DNA of 64,000 nt from JBJEFI01 sp051873875. Lineage in GTDB: Bacteria > Bacillota > Bacilli > Bacillales > Bacillaceae_G. Location of the stretch: NCBI GenBank assembly GCA_051873875.1, contig JBJEFI010000152.1:1-64000 (forward strand), given 5' to 3'. This document shows positions 1 to 9,312 of this stretch, piece after piece; position 1 is the stretch's first letter, and each line of letters starts with the position of its first letter. A model generated the notes under the pieces. The model was given only the letters and a program-made list of their open reading frames with translations. It was not told where the DNA came from and searched no databases. The position numbers and the translations under genes are program-made.

Positions 1-33
1 GCATTGGTAGAGTTTATTAATAGTCATCAATAA
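1..33 (+). CDS. 3' end of a gene, probably thioredoxin trxA (partial)
   Basis: The window opens inside a reading frame that encodes ALVEFINSHQ and then stops at TAA (31-33). An intrinsic terminator follows at once. In Bacillus the gene just upstream of uvrC is trxA, and a short amphipathic C-terminal helix of this kind fits thioredoxin. Only ten residues are visible, so the identity rests on position and is tentative. Confidence 0.4.
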   Translation, partial: ALVEFINSHQ

Positions 34-35
34 TA

Positions 36-68
36 AAAAGGCTATCCTCCTATGGGGATAGCTTTTTG
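36..68 (+). terminator. Intrinsic terminator after the partial upstream gene
   Basis: The stem GCTATCC / GGGATAGC is followed by TTTTT. It closes the upstream (probably trxA) transcript, so uvrC needs its own promoter. Confidence 0.75.
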
Positions 69-231
69 TTATAAATCAATGATGTATCAACCACGGCGGA
101 GAAGCGGTGGTATTTTTTATGGTTTATATATTAATTATCACATTAAAAATAGGTCAATTGTAAATTAGATAGTTGCTAGAAATCTTTTTTTATCCTGTAG
201 TTTACATAAATATAAAATACGTCTTTAAGCT

Positions 232-489
232 TCAACAAACTGATACGACTTGAGGTAATGGTTTCCAAGATACATCCTTTATATCTTTTTCACTTGGATG
301 ACGATTAATGTTCCGCCCCTCAATAAAATCTTTTTGTGCTTGTCGTAACGATGTATGATTTGTTGCATTTTCTAAATCAGGATTCTCACGTTGTTGTTGA
401 TCATCTTCCCAAAAACATATTTGACAAATATCACCTGTTTCAAAAATAAATGTTTTATACCCGCAACAAGGGCATGTAAATTTCTCCAA
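232..489 (-). CDS. CPCC-family cysteine-rich zinc-ribbon-like protein
   Basis: An 85-residue protein that begins MEKFTCPCCGYKTF and has a second pair in ICQICFWEDD. The CPCCG...CxxC arrangement is typical of the Cys_rich_CPCC family of small, presumably zinc-binding proteins whose function is unknown. The residues after the ribbon are acidic and polar, with an N-x-x-S-L-x-x-A-Q-x-x-F stretch usual in the family. It stands alone, divergent from uvrC, with GAGG upstream of the ATG on the minus strand. The family assignment is good; no biochemical role can be read from the sequence. Confidence 0.75.
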   Translation of the reverse strand: MEKFTCPCCGYKTFIFETGDICQICFWEDDQQQRENPDLENATNHTSLRQAQKDFIEGRNINRHPSEKDIKDVSWKPLPQVVSVC

Positions 490-659
490 AATAATCCCTC
501 CTCTTTATAATTACAACGATATGGTATGCACCAATTGAAAAAAAGTGATGAAAATGCCTATTTTTATTTCAAATAGACACGATATTTTGTACAATGCAAG
601 TAATGTATTTTGTAATGGAAAAACTAGAAAATAGGAAGCGATGGAAAGGAAGCGGATGA

Positions 660-2441
660 ATGAATGAGTTAATAAAAGAAAAATTAGCGCTTCTCCCTGA
701 TCAACCAGGTGTATATTTAATGAAAGATGAGCATGGTACGGTCATTTATGTCGGAAAAGCAAAGGTACTAAAAAATCGTGTTCGCTCTTATTTTAGTGGT
801 GTACATGAAGGGAAAACATATCGACTTGTAAATGATATTGTCGATTTCGAATATATTGTTACGTCTTCTAATTTAGAAGCGTTGTTATTAGAGTTCAACT
901 TAATTAAAAAATATGATCCTAAATATAATATTCAATTAAAAGATGATAAAAGTTATCCTTTTTTAAAAATTACAAATGAAGAACAACCAAGACTTGTTAT
1001 TACAAGAAGGATAAAAAAAGATAAAGGAAAATATTTTGGTCCATATCCACATGCGGCAGCAGCTGGGGAAACAAAAAAATTATTAGATCGATTATATCCA
1101 TTGCGAAAGTGTACAAATATGCCGAAAAAAGTATGTTTGTATTATCATATGGGACAATGCTTAGGGCCTTGTGAATTAGAAGTAACAAAAGAAGAAAATA
1201 AAAAAATCGTAGATGAAATTACCCAATTTTTAAACGGAAATTATCGTGAAGTTAAAGATGCGTTAACGAAAAAAATGATGGATGCAGCAGAAACATTAGA
1301 ATTTGAACGAGCAAAAGAATATCGAGATCAAATTGCCAGCATTGAGGCGATTATGGAAAAGCAAAAAATGACAATCAATGATTTAGGTGATCGAGATGTC
1401 TTTGGCTATTATGTAGATAAAGGATGGATGTGTGTCCAAGTATTCTTTATGCGCTTGGGGAAACTGATCGAAAGAGAAGTATCTCTTTTTCCAATTTATG
1501 ATGATCCAGCAGAAGAATTTTTAACGTTTATCGGTCAATTTTATGAGCAAGGAAATATGATTAAACCGAAAGAAGTGTTAGTACCAAGTGAGATTGACGG
1601 TGAGCTAGTTGCGCAATTTTTACAAATACGTGTGTTGCAGCCACAAAGAGGAAAGAAAAAAGAGTTAGTAGAATTGGCAGCTAAAAATGCCAAGTTAGCC
1701 ATTTTCGAGAAATTTGCATTAATTGAACGAGACGAAGAGCGAACGATTAAAGCAGTAGAATCCTTAGGTGAAAAGATGGGAATAAAAGCGCCAAGAAGAA
1801 TTGAAGCCTTTGATAATTCAAACATTCAAGGCGTAAATCCTGTTTCGGCAATGGTTGTATTTGTTGATGGAAAGGCGGAAAAAAAAGAATATCGTAAATA
1901 TAAAATAAAGACGGTTCAAGGACCAGATGATTACGAATCGATGCGAGAAGTGATTCGAAGAAGATACGGACGAGCTTTACGAGAAGGACTTATTTTACCA
2001 GATTTAATTATTGTCGATGGTGGGAAAGGACAAATCGCTGCTGCTGAAGAAATATTACATGATGAGTTAAATTTATGCATTCCTGTAGCAGGACTATCAA
2101 AAGATGAAAAACATCGTACATCTACATTGCTATATGGTGATCCACTACAAGAAGTAGACCTTGAACGTAACAGTCAATCCTTTTATTTATTACAACGAAT
2201 TCAAGATGAGGTCCATCGTTTTGCGATTAGTTTTCATCGCCAATTACACGGGAAGTCAATTATTCAATCTTCCTTAGATAATATCCCTGGAGTTGGAGAA
2301 AAACGAAAAAAACAATTGTTAAAACATTTTGGTTCATTAAAAAAATTAAAAGAGGCATCCATCGAAGAGATTATTCAAAGTGGAATACCACAAAAAGTTG
2401 CAGCTATTGTTTATGAACGATTACACAAAGAAGACGATTAA
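660..2441 (+). CDS. uvrC: UvrC, excinuclease ABC subunit C
   Basis: The 593-residue nuclease subunit of UvrABC nucleotide excision repair, which makes both incisions around a UvrB-bound lesion. An N-terminal GIY-YIG domain is visible ([20 protein letters not shown], about residues 16-35). The UVR motif that contacts UvrB follows ([13 protein letters not shown], about 213-225), then the RNase H-like nuclease domain ([10 protein letters not shown] and IIVDGGKGQ) and a C-terminal helix-hairpin-helix ([18 protein letters not shown]). The length is normal for the family. The start is ATG 660, preceded by GGAAAGGA. Its location between a trxA-like tail and the sdh region is the conserved Bacillus order. 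Confidence 0.97.
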   Translation: MNELIKEKLALLPDQPGVYLMKDEHGTVIYVGKAKVLKNRVRSYFSGVHEGKTYRLVNDIVDFEYIVTSSNLEALLLEFNLIKKYDPKYNIQLKDDKSYPFLKITNEEQPRLVITRRIKKDKGKYFGPYPHAAAAGETKKLLDRLYPLRKCTNMPKKVCLYYHMGQCLGPCELEVTKEENKKIVDEITQFLNGNYREVKDALTKKMMDAAETLEFERAKEYRDQIASIEAIMEKQKMTINDLGDRDVFGYYVDKGWMCVQVFFMRLGKLIEREVSLFPIYDDPAEEFLTFIGQFYEQGNMIKPKEVLVPSEIDGELVAQFLQIRVLQPQRGKKKELVELAAKNAKLAIFEKFALIERDEERTIKAVESLGEKMGIKAPRRIEAFDNSNIQGVNPVSAMVVFVDGKAEKKEYRKYKIKTVQGPDDYESMREVIRRRYGRALREGLILPDLIIVDGGKGQIAAAEEILHDELNLCIPVAGLSKDEKHRTSTLLYGDPLQEVDLERNSQSFYLLQRIQDEVHRFAISFHRQLHGKSIIQSSLDNIPGVGEKRKKQLLKHFGSLKKLKEASIEEIIQSGIPQKVAAIVYERLHKEDD

Positions 2442-2457
2442 AAAACGTCTTCTTTTA
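2427..2457 (+). terminator. Intrinsic terminator of uvrC
   Basis: The stem AAAGAAGACG / CGTCTTCTTT overlaps the uvrC stop codon and is followed by a T-rich tail. Confidence 0.7.
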
Positions 2458-2581
2458 TTACAAAAGAAACTCTTATATTACTTTTATGTTACATTTTATC
2501 GAAAAACGTCAAAAGGGGATGTATTTATGGTAAAACTATAAATAGATTTTCATAGTCCGGTAGAATGGGGAGATACATAGA

Positions 2582-3775
2582 ATGCTTAAAAAAGTCACAA
2601 TTTCATTATTAACAAGTGCAGTAGTGTTAACTCCGTTAGTTCAAACTGTAAGCGCTGACCGCATATCTGATAAAATTTCAGCTCAAAAATCTGTATTAGA
2701 AACAAAACAATCAGAATTAACGAGCGTAAAAAATGATATTAATAAACTTGAAGAAACAATTAAGAAATTAGATGCTGAAGTAAAAACAGCTGAAAAGAAA
2801 TTAAAGGCAACACAAGAGAATATTAAACAAACAAAAGAAGAAATTAAAGAGAAAAAAGAAAAAATTGCTTATTTACAAGTAAAAGTTGAAAAGCGTGAAG
2901 AGTTACTAAAAGAACGTTTAGTAGCAATGCAAGAGCAACCTAAAGTAAGTGTATTAGCAAAAGTAATCTTAGGCTCAGATAGCATTATTAATATGATTGA
3001 GCGTTTATCTGCTGTTAATAAATTATTTGAAGCAGATAATCAAATTATGACAAAACAAAAAGAAGAGCAAGATTTATTAGGGAAAGAAGAAGCTGCCCTT
3101 AAAAGTAAAGAAAATGCTTTAGTGGAATTAGAAGATACACAAAAGAAAGATCAACAAGCACTACTTGATAAAAAAGAAGAGCAAAAGAAAACATTAAATC
3201 AAGCACAAGAAAAAATGGCCGTTTTAGTTAGTGAAATAAATGCAGAATCTGCTGACTTAGCAGAACTTGAACGTCAAGCATTATTCATTCAACAACAAGT
3301 AGAAGAGAACGAAATCGGTCAAGTGTCTCAAACACCTGATATCCCAGCAGCAAGCAGTCCGAATAAACCGGATAAACCAAATAAACCAAGCAATCCAAAT
3401 AGTTCAAAACCAGTGCAAGGTAACGGTGATGTTGTAAGCTTCGGATTACAGTTTATTGGAGTTCCTTATGTATTTGGTGGGGCATCACCAAGTGGATTTG
3501 ATTGCAGTGGTTTCATTTATTACGTATATAAAAATAATGGCTATGGCATTGGTCGTGCATCTGTAGGTAGCTATTGGAGTCAAGTAACAAAGGTAAGCAA
3601 TCCAGTACCAGGTGATTTAGTATTTTTACAAAATACATATAAAGCAGGTCCATCTCATATCGGAATTTACATTGGAAATGGGCAAATGGTTCATGCAGGA
3701 CCTAACGGCATTGCAGTTGCAAGTCTAAGCTCAAGCTATAACCAAAAACATTTCTTAGGATATGGACGCTTCTAA
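2582..3775 (+). CDS. CwlO-like peptidoglycan DL-endopeptidase (coiled coil + NlpC/P60)
   Basis: A secreted 397-residue cell-wall hydrolase. A signal peptide is visible (LKKVTISLLTSAVVLTPLVQTVSA). Residues of about 30-240 are a long, Lys/Glu-rich coiled coil of the CwlO/PcsB type, which in B. subtilis CwlO receives the FtsEX signal. A Pro/Asn/Lys linker (NKPDKPNKPSNPN) leads to a C-terminal NlpC/P60 domain with catalytic Cys in FDCSGF and His in SHIGIYIGNG. The family cleaves D-Glu-DAP (DL) bonds in stem peptides and is needed for lateral wall expansion. CwlO orthology is likely, but paralogues exist, so I leave the symbol empty. GGGGAGA precedes the ATG. Confidence 0.88.
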   Translation: MLKKVTISLLTSAVVLTPLVQTVSADRISDKISAQKSVLETKQSELTSVKNDINKLEETIKKLDAEVKTAEKKLKATQENIKQTKEEIKEKKEKIAYLQVKVEKREELLKERLVAMQEQPKVSVLAKVILGSDSIINMIERLSAVNKLFEADNQIMTKQKEEQDLLGKEEAALKSKENALVELEDTQKKDQQALLDKKEEQKKTLNQAQEKMAVLVSEINAESADLAELERQALFIQQQVEENEIGQVSQTPDIPAASSPNKPDKPNKPSNPNSSKPVQGNGDVVSFGLQFIGVPYVFGGASPSGFDCSGFIYYVYKNNGYGIGRASVGSYWSQVTKVSNPVPGDLVFLQNTYKAGPSHIGIYIGNGQMVHAGPNGIAVASLSSSYNQKHFLGYGRF

Positions 3776-3782
3776 CTATAAA

Positions 3783-3817
3783 AAAGTAGGACTCTTTATG
3801 ATAAAGAGTCCTTTTTA
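3783..3817 (+). terminator. Intrinsic terminator after the CwlO-like gene
   Basis: The stem AGGACTCTTTA / AAAGAGTCCT ends in TTTTT, just after the stop codon. Confidence 0.85.
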
Positions 3818-3825
3818 TAGTTTTT

Positions 3826-3856
3826 AAGCCACAGTCAGATGACTGTGGCTTTTTTG
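3826..3856 (+). terminator. Second tandem terminator
   Basis: The stem AAGCCACAGTC / GACTGTGGCTT has a 4-nt loop and a T6 tail. With the preceding hairpin it gives a double stop before the convergent yslB. Confidence 0.85.
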
Positions 3857-3919
3857 TATTAGCCGTAAAATCCAAAAGAAGGCAAACAAGTTTATATTTT
3901 ATGTAAGAACCTTACTTAA

Positions 3920-4354
3920 TTAAATAAAATCATTTAAATCCCACTTTACAAGGATATCTATTTTTTCTTTACGCTTGCTGTAATCTTCATATGCTTCTGC
4001 TATTGTTCCTTTTTGTTGTTGAATTTGCTGTGAAAGGAACCCACATTCAAGTTGATATGTACATTCTTTTTGCTGTTGGAAACGGTGTGAAATTAATTCA
4101 CCTGTTAACGAAAATTGAATTTCGTTCTTTTTCTCCTTTACAATATGTAAGTTGCCCCATCCTGCCATAATAAAGAAATCCATTATTTCTTCAATTGATT
4201 GCAGTGGATGATTGCGAGCAATATTTTTACCTGCAAAATATAAAATCTTATCTGTTTCTTTTCCTAATAAATCAGATATTAATTCTTCACGAATTAATTC
4301 ATAGGCGAAGCCGGATACAACAATATTGTGAAGTTCTTCGTTTTGGTTTTTCAT
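3920..4354 (-). CDS. yslB: YslB-like DUF2507 protein
   Basis: A 144-residue soluble protein of the YslB/DUF2507 family (opening NEELHNIVVSGFAYELIREE, then FMAGWGNL-like FIMAGWGNLHIV and a Cys-containing YQLECGFLSQQIQ). The fold is related to NO-signalling/4-vinyl-reductase-like domains, and no role is established. In B. subtilis yslB also lies between uvrC and sdhC. Here it is on the minus strand and faces the CwlO-like gene, so it cannot be co-transcribed with sdhCAB. GGAAGGC precedes its ATG on the minus strand. Confidence 0.8.
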   Translation of the reverse strand: MKNQNEELHNIVVSGFAYELIREELISDLLGKETDKILYFAGKNIARNHPLQSIEEIMDFFIMAGWGNLHIVKEKKNEIQFSLTGELISHRFQQQKECTYQLECGFLSQQIQQQKGTIAEAYEDYSKRKEKIDILVKWDLNDFI

Positions 4355-4552
4355 CCGTAAGCCTTCCTTTCTTTTTCTATATAAAATTGTGACCTTTATG
4401 TACGAATTTTATTATAATTTTTTCTGAGCTATAAATCTATTATTAAATAAATGGAAGTAAATGAATCTTTGATAAATAAATGGAAAATTTAGTGGGATAT
4501 CTTTTTTATTAAATGATATTTTATGAGTCGGACTATTGACGGTACACGAAAG

Positions 4553-4580
4553 TTAAGAGTAAAATAAATATTGGTATAAT
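4553..4580 (+). promoter_or_regulatory. Candidate sigma-A promoter of sdhCAB
   Basis: The 311-bp gap between yslB and sdhC is AT-rich and holds TTAAGA (4553-4558), a 16-nt spacer and TATAAT (4575-4580). The -10 is perfect but the -35 is weak. No structured leader is evident. Confidence 0.4.
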
Positions 4581-4665
4581 ATTAAAAAATTCAGAAATAA
4601 AAACGGTTTCAGCAAGTCTCGTCATGGCTTGAAACATACAAAATTTGCAAAGGGGGAAAACGTGT

Positions 4666-5271
<606 letters not shown>

Positions 5272-5309
5272 AAAGACAATTAGCATCTAGGTAAGGAGAT
5301 GGTCGAGAA

Positions 5310-7243
5310 ATGAAGGGTAAAATAATTGTAGTTGGTGGTGGACTTGCAGGATTAATGGCTACCGTTAAAGCTGCTGAAGAAAATGTAAATGTACAGTTAT
5401 TTTCATTAGTTCCTGTAAAGCGCTCTCATTCTGTTTGTGCGCAAGGTGGGATTAATGGTGCAGTAAATACAAAAGGTGAAGGGGATTCACCTTGGGAACA
5501 TTTTGATGATACTGTTTATGGAGGAGATTTCTTAGCGAACCAACCTCCCGTATTAAAAATGTGTGAAGCAGCACCTGGTATTATTCATTTAATGGACCGT
5601 ATGGGGGTAATGTTTAACCGTACACCAGAAGGGTTATTAGATTTCCGTCGTTTTGGTGGAACACAGCATCATCGTACGGCTTTCGCTGGTGCAACAACAG
5701 GGCAACAATTGTTGTATGCATTAGATGAACAAGTTCGACGTCACGAGGTTGCTGGTTTAGTAGAGAAACATGAAGGATGGGAATTCCTTGGTGTTGTAAC
5801 AGATGATGAAGGTGTATGTCGTGGGATTGTCGCTCAAGATATGAAATCGATGGAAATTCGCTCTTTTGTTGCTGATGCGGTTATTTTGGCAACAGGTGGA
5901 CCTGGTATCATCTTTGGTAAATCGACAAACTCTATTATTAATACAGGTTCTGCAGCGGCTATTGCATATCGTCAAGGTGCCTATTATGCCAACGGAGAAT
6001 TTATTCAAATTCACCCAACATCTANNNNNNNNNNNNNNNNNNNNNNNNNNNNNNNNNNNNNNNNNNNNNNNNNNNNNNNNNNNNNNNNNNNNNNNNNNNN
6101 NNNNNNNNNNNNNNNNNNNNNNNNCGTCAAGGTGCCTATTATGCCAACGGAGAATTTATTCAAATTCACCCAACATCTATTCCTGGAGATGACAAGCTAC
6201 GCTTAATGAGTGAATCAGCTCGTGGTGAAGGTGGACGTATTTGGACATATAAAGACGGAAAACCATGGTATTTCTTAGAAGAAAAATATCCTGCATACGG
6301 AAACTTAGTTCCACGTGATATTGCAACTCGTGAAATTTTTGACGTATGTATGAATCAAAAGTTAGGTATTAATGGTGAAAACATGGTTTACTTAGATCTT
6401 TCTCATAAAGACCCAAAAGAGTTAGATGTTAAACTTGGTGGAATTATGGAAATCTACGAAAAATTCATGGGAGATGACCCTCGTAAAGTTCCAATGAAAA
6501 TTTTCCCAGGTGTTCATTACTCAATGGGTGGAATATGGGTAGATTACGATCAAATGACAAATATTCCTGGTCTTTTCGCAGCTGGAGAATGTGATTATTC
6601 TATGCACGGAGCAAACCGTTTAGGAGCAAACTCCTTATTATCTGCTATTTATGGTGGTATGGTTGCTGGTCCAAGTGCAATTAAATATATTAAAGGTTTA
6701 ACAAAATCAAGTGATAGTATTTCATCTTCTGTATTTGATAGTTCTGTAAAACAAGAAGAAGAACGTTTCAATCGTATTTTAAATATGAATGGAACGGAAA
6801 ATGCTTATTCTTTACATAAAGAGCTTGGTGAATGGATGACAGAACACGTAACAGTAGTTCGTTACAATGATAAATTGTTAAAAACAGATGACAAAATCCA
6901 AGAATTAATGGAGCGTTATAATAACATTAACATTAACGATACAGCGAAATGGAGTAACCAGGGGGCAATGTTTACTCGTCAATTAGAAAACATGTTGTCT
7001 CTAGCACGTGTTATTACATTAGGTGCATATCACCGTAATGAAAGCCGTGGTGCACATTATAAACCAGATTTCCCAGATCGTAATGATGAGGAATTCTTAA
7101 AAACAACAATGGCGAAATTGGATCCTGAAACGAATGCTCCAATTTTCCATTATGAAGATGTCGATGTTTCCTTAATCAAGCCACGTAAACGTGACTACTC
7201 AAAGGCAAAGGAGGAGAAGGCGGATGTCAAAGCAAGTAATTAA
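5310..7243 (+). CDS. sdhA: SdhA, succinate dehydrogenase flavoprotein subunit (interrupted by an assembly gap)
   Basis: The FAD subunit that oxidises succinate to fumarate. The Rossmann motif IIVVGGGLAGLMA, the flavinylation region RSHSVCAQGGINGA, the active-site HPTS and the C-terminal R-G-A-H-Y stretch are present. Positions 6025-6124 are 100 Ns. The 55 bases before the gap (5970-6024) are repeated exactly after it (6125-6179). Collapsing one copy and the Ns restores a continuous frame (HPTS-I-PGDDKLR) of 592 residues, the usual family size. The gene is therefore intact in the organism and split only by scaffolding. RBS AAGGAGATGG precedes ATG 5310. Confidence 0.95.
5970..6179. other. Scaffold gap with unmerged 55-bp contig overlap
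   Basis: There are exactly 100 Ns at 6025-6124. The segment 5970-6024 is identical to 6125-6179. Two contig ends that overlap inside sdhA were joined with a default-size gap instead of being merged. This is not a biological repeat. Confidence 0.95.
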
Positions 7244-7979
7244 GTTTATTATTACACGTCAGGATGCACCAAATACGGATCCATACGATCAAGAATTTGA
7301 AATTCCATATCGTCCAAATATGAATGTTATTTCATGTTTAATGGAAATTCGCCGTAATCCTGTTGATGCGAAGGGGAACAAAACAACTCCTGTTACTTGG
7401 GAGATGAACTGTTTAGAAGAAGTATGTGGCGCATGTTCCATGGTGATTAATGGAAAGCCTAGACAATCTTGTTCAGCTTTAATTGATAAATTAGAGCAAC
7501 CAATTCGTTTAGCGCCAATGAAGACATTCCCTGTTGTACGTGATTTACTTGTGGATCGTAGTCGCATGTTTGATGCATTGAAAAAAGTGAAAGCGTGGAT
7601 TCCAATTGATGGTACATATGATTTAGGTCCTGGACCTCGTATGCCAGAACGAAAACGTCAATGGGCTTATGAACTATCAAAATGTATGACATGTGGTGTT
7701 TGTCTAGAAGCTTGTCCAAATGTAAATTCTCATGCATCTTTCATTGGACCTGCACCATTGTCACAAGTTCGTTTGTTTAACACACATCCAACTGGTGAAA
7801 TGAATAAGCCAGAACGTCTACATGCAATTATGGGAGATGGTGGATTAGCAAACTGTGGTAACTCACAAAACTGTGTTCAATCATGTCCAAAAGGTATTCC
7901 ATTAACAACATCTATCGCTGCTTTAAATCGTGATACAACATTCCAATCATTTAAAGATTTCTTTGGTAGCGATCATTAA
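7224..7979 (+). CDS. sdhB: SdhB, succinate dehydrogenase iron-sulfur subunit
   Basis: A 251-residue subunit that passes electrons from SdhA FAD to SdhC. The [2Fe-2S] ligands lie in CLEEVCGACSM with a downstream Cys (PRQSC). The [4Fe-4S]/[3Fe-4S] ligands lie in CMTCGVCLEACP and CGNSQNCVQSCPKG. The start is ATG 7224 after GGAGGAGAAGG; it overlaps the sdhA stop by 20 bp, which suggests translational coupling. It is the last gene of the operon, before a strong terminator. Confidence 0.97.
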   Translation: MSKQVIKFIITRQDAPNTDPYDQEFEIPYRPNMNVISCLMEIRRNPVDAKGNKTTPVTWEMNCLEEVCGACSMVINGKPRQSCSALIDKLEQPIRLAPMKTFPVVRDLLVDRSRMFDALKKVKAWIPIDGTYDLGPGPRMPERKRQWAYELSKCMTCGVCLEACPNVNSHASFIGPAPLSQVRLFNTHPTGEMNKPERLHAIMGDGGLANCGNSQNCVQSCPKGIPLTTSIAALNRDTTFQSFKDFFGSDH

Positions 7980-7987
7980 TTTTATAC

Positions 7988-8030
7988 AAAAAGGCTAACT
8001 AGAAAGGGGATTTTAGTTAGCCTTTTTTAC
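7988..8030 (+). terminator. Terminator of the sdhCAB operon
   Basis: The stem AAAGGCTAACTA / TAGTTAGCCTTTTTT, with an 11-nt loop, immediately follows sdhB. Confidence 0.85.
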
Positions 8031-8058
8031 GAAAAATAGATACATGAGGAGAAGAAAC

Positions 8059-8523
8059 ATGGTAAGAGCAAAGTATATTGAAGATTTCGAAACATGGTCC
8101 AATGAATTTCAATATTATCGAGAAATTAGTGTTCGTTTTGGTGAAACAGATATGTTTGGCCATTTGAATAATACAGTTCCATTTATTTATTTTGAAGAAG
8201 CACGAACAAAGTTTTTTGAACAAATAGGATTTATGGATGTTTGCTTTGATGAGAATTATCCAGGTATTGTTGTAACAGCTGATTTACAATGCGATTATGT
8301 TAAGCAAGTCTTTTACGGAGAAACGTTACGAGTGTATGTAAAGGTAGCTAAATTAGGGAATTCATCCGTTGATCTTCACTACAAGACTGTTAATCAAAAA
8401 GATGAGCTATGCTTTGTTGGTCGTGGCTTAATTGTCCATGTTGGAAAAACGACAGGAAAGTCAATACCTTGGCCAGCAGAATGGCGTGAAAAAATGCTAG
8501 GAGATACATTGTTTGACAGATAA
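8059..8523 (+). CDS. ysmA: YsmA-like hotdog-fold acyl-CoA thioesterase
   Basis: A 154-residue hotdog protein of the 4-hydroxybenzoyl-CoA/YbgC thioesterase type. The signature is EISVRFGETDMFGHLNNTVPFIYFEEART, in which the aspartate of GETDMFGH is the expected catalytic residue. Its genomic place directly after sdhB matches B. subtilis ysmA. The physiological substrate is unknown. I take ATG 8059 as start, with GAGGAGAAG just upstream; the longer frame at 8044 would begin inside that site. Confidence 0.8.
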   Translation: MVRAKYIEDFETWSNEFQYYREISVRFGETDMFGHLNNTVPFIYFEEARTKFFEQIGFMDVCFDENYPGIVVTADLQCDYVKQVFYGETLRVYVKVAKLGNSSVDLHYKTVNQKDELCFVGRGLIVHVGKTTGKSIPWPAEWREKMLGDTLFDR

Positions 8524-8541
8524 AATGAGATAAGTTAATAT
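8513..8541 (+). promoter_or_regulatory. Sigma-A promoter for the rhodanese gene
   Basis: A perfect TTGACA (8513-8518), a 17-nt spacer and TAATAT (8536-8541). It overlaps the last codons of ysmA. Confidence 0.5.
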
Positions 8542-8579
8542 ACGGTTATGGGTATATAAGAATGATAGGAGGAATAAAA

Positions 8580-8867
8580 ATGTTTGATAACATTACCGTA
8601 GAGGGACTAAAAGAAAAATTACAGCATGGAGATCATTTAAATATTATTGATGTACGTGAGCCTAGTGAAACAGCAATGGGAATGATTGAAGGCGCAGTAA
8701 ATATTCCTTTAATGACAATTCCAGAGTCACTAAATCAATTAAACAAAGAGGATACGTATTATATTATTTGCCACGCTGGTGGACGTAGTTTAAATGCATG
8801 TAATTATTTAGGAGAACAAGGTTACAAAGTAGTGAATGTCATTGAAGGCATGAGTGCTTGGGAATAA
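8580..8867 (+). CDS. Single-domain rhodanese-like sulfurtransferase
   Basis: A 95-residue stand-alone rhodanese domain. It shows IIDVREPSETAMGMIEGAVNIP and the active loop IICHAGGRSLNAC, whose first Cys is the persulfide carrier. Proteins like this move sulfane sulfur in the cytoplasm, but the partner cannot be read from context. The start is ATG 8580 after AGGAGGAAT. It is monocistronic, with its own promoter and terminator. Confidence 0.88.
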   Translation: MFDNITVEGLKEKLQHGDHLNIIDVREPSETAMGMIEGAVNIPLMTIPESLNQLNKEDTYYIICHAGGRSLNACNYLGEQGYKVVNVIEGMSAWE

Positions 8868-8871
8868 CAAA

Positions 8872-8914
8872 AAAAGAGACTAACTTCTTCTCAGAAGAAA
8901 TTAGTCTCTTTTTT
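8872..8914 (+). terminator. Terminator of the rhodanese gene
   Basis: A long stem, AAGAGACTAA-TTCTTCT / AGAAGAA-TTAGTCTCTT, with a T-run. Confidence 0.85.
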
Positions 8915-8932
8915 TATGTCGAATCATTTTTG

Positions 8933-8961
8933 TTTACATATAAATATACGAAGAGTATGAT
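8933..8961 (+). promoter_or_regulatory. Sigma-A promoter of the riboswitch-kimA transcript
   Basis: TTTACA (8933-8938), a 17-nt spacer and TATGAT (8956-8961). It is placed to start transcription just before the riboswitch. Confidence 0.55.
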
Positions 8962-8984
8962 AAATCTCATTAAAATAATAAAAA

Positions 8985-9135
8985 CCAATTGATCGCTGAA
9001 TCCATTTTGGAGCGGGGGAACCAATTTTGTGCATAGTCACTAGGGGTGAATCCTTTTTAGGACGGGAAACTTAAATGTCCGAATCCGACAGCTAACTCCG
9101 TAAGCGTCTTTAAGAGAAGGTTCACATAATGAAGC
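8985..9135 (+). promoter_or_regulatory. c-di-AMP riboswitch (ydaO-yuaA class)
   Basis: The leader has the hallmarks of the ydaO aptamer: GCTGAATCC...GGAGCGGGGGAACC near the 5' side, AGGGGTGAATCC, ACGGGAAAC, CCGAATCCGACAGCTAACTCCG and a closing AGAGAAGG. Members of this class bind cyclic di-AMP and turn expression off. The gene it controls here is the kimA potassium importer, the classic target. Two terminators follow before the coding region. Recognition is by primary sequence; I have not folded it computationally. Confidence 0.88.
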
Positions 9136-9145
9136 ATGTGTAAAA

Positions 9146-9217
9146 AAACGCCAATTTGTTGGTGCTTTTTAGCGATGCCTGAAATTAGACACTGTGAAAA
9201 TCTCAGTGTTTTTTTAT
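9146..9217 (+). terminator. Tandem terminators of the riboswitch expression platform
   Basis: The first hairpin is CGCCAA-TTTG-TTGGTG followed by CTTTTT (9146-9170). The second is ACACTG / CAGTGT followed by T7 (9189-9217). They lie between the aptamer and kimA, as expected for a ligand-induced attenuator. Confidence 0.65.
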
Positions 9218-9312
9218 TTTAATCTATTTTTTACTGAAGGTAGTTCCTTTTATTTTCTAAATGGGGTTATGGAAATAAGAAGGTTACTATTAAGTATTAG
9301 GGGGAGAAAAGG

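Noticed and set aside
5866..6192. Alternative-frame ORF spanning the N gap in sdhA
   Set aside because: It is produced only by Ns and the duplicated contig overlap, and does not exist after collapsing the overlap.
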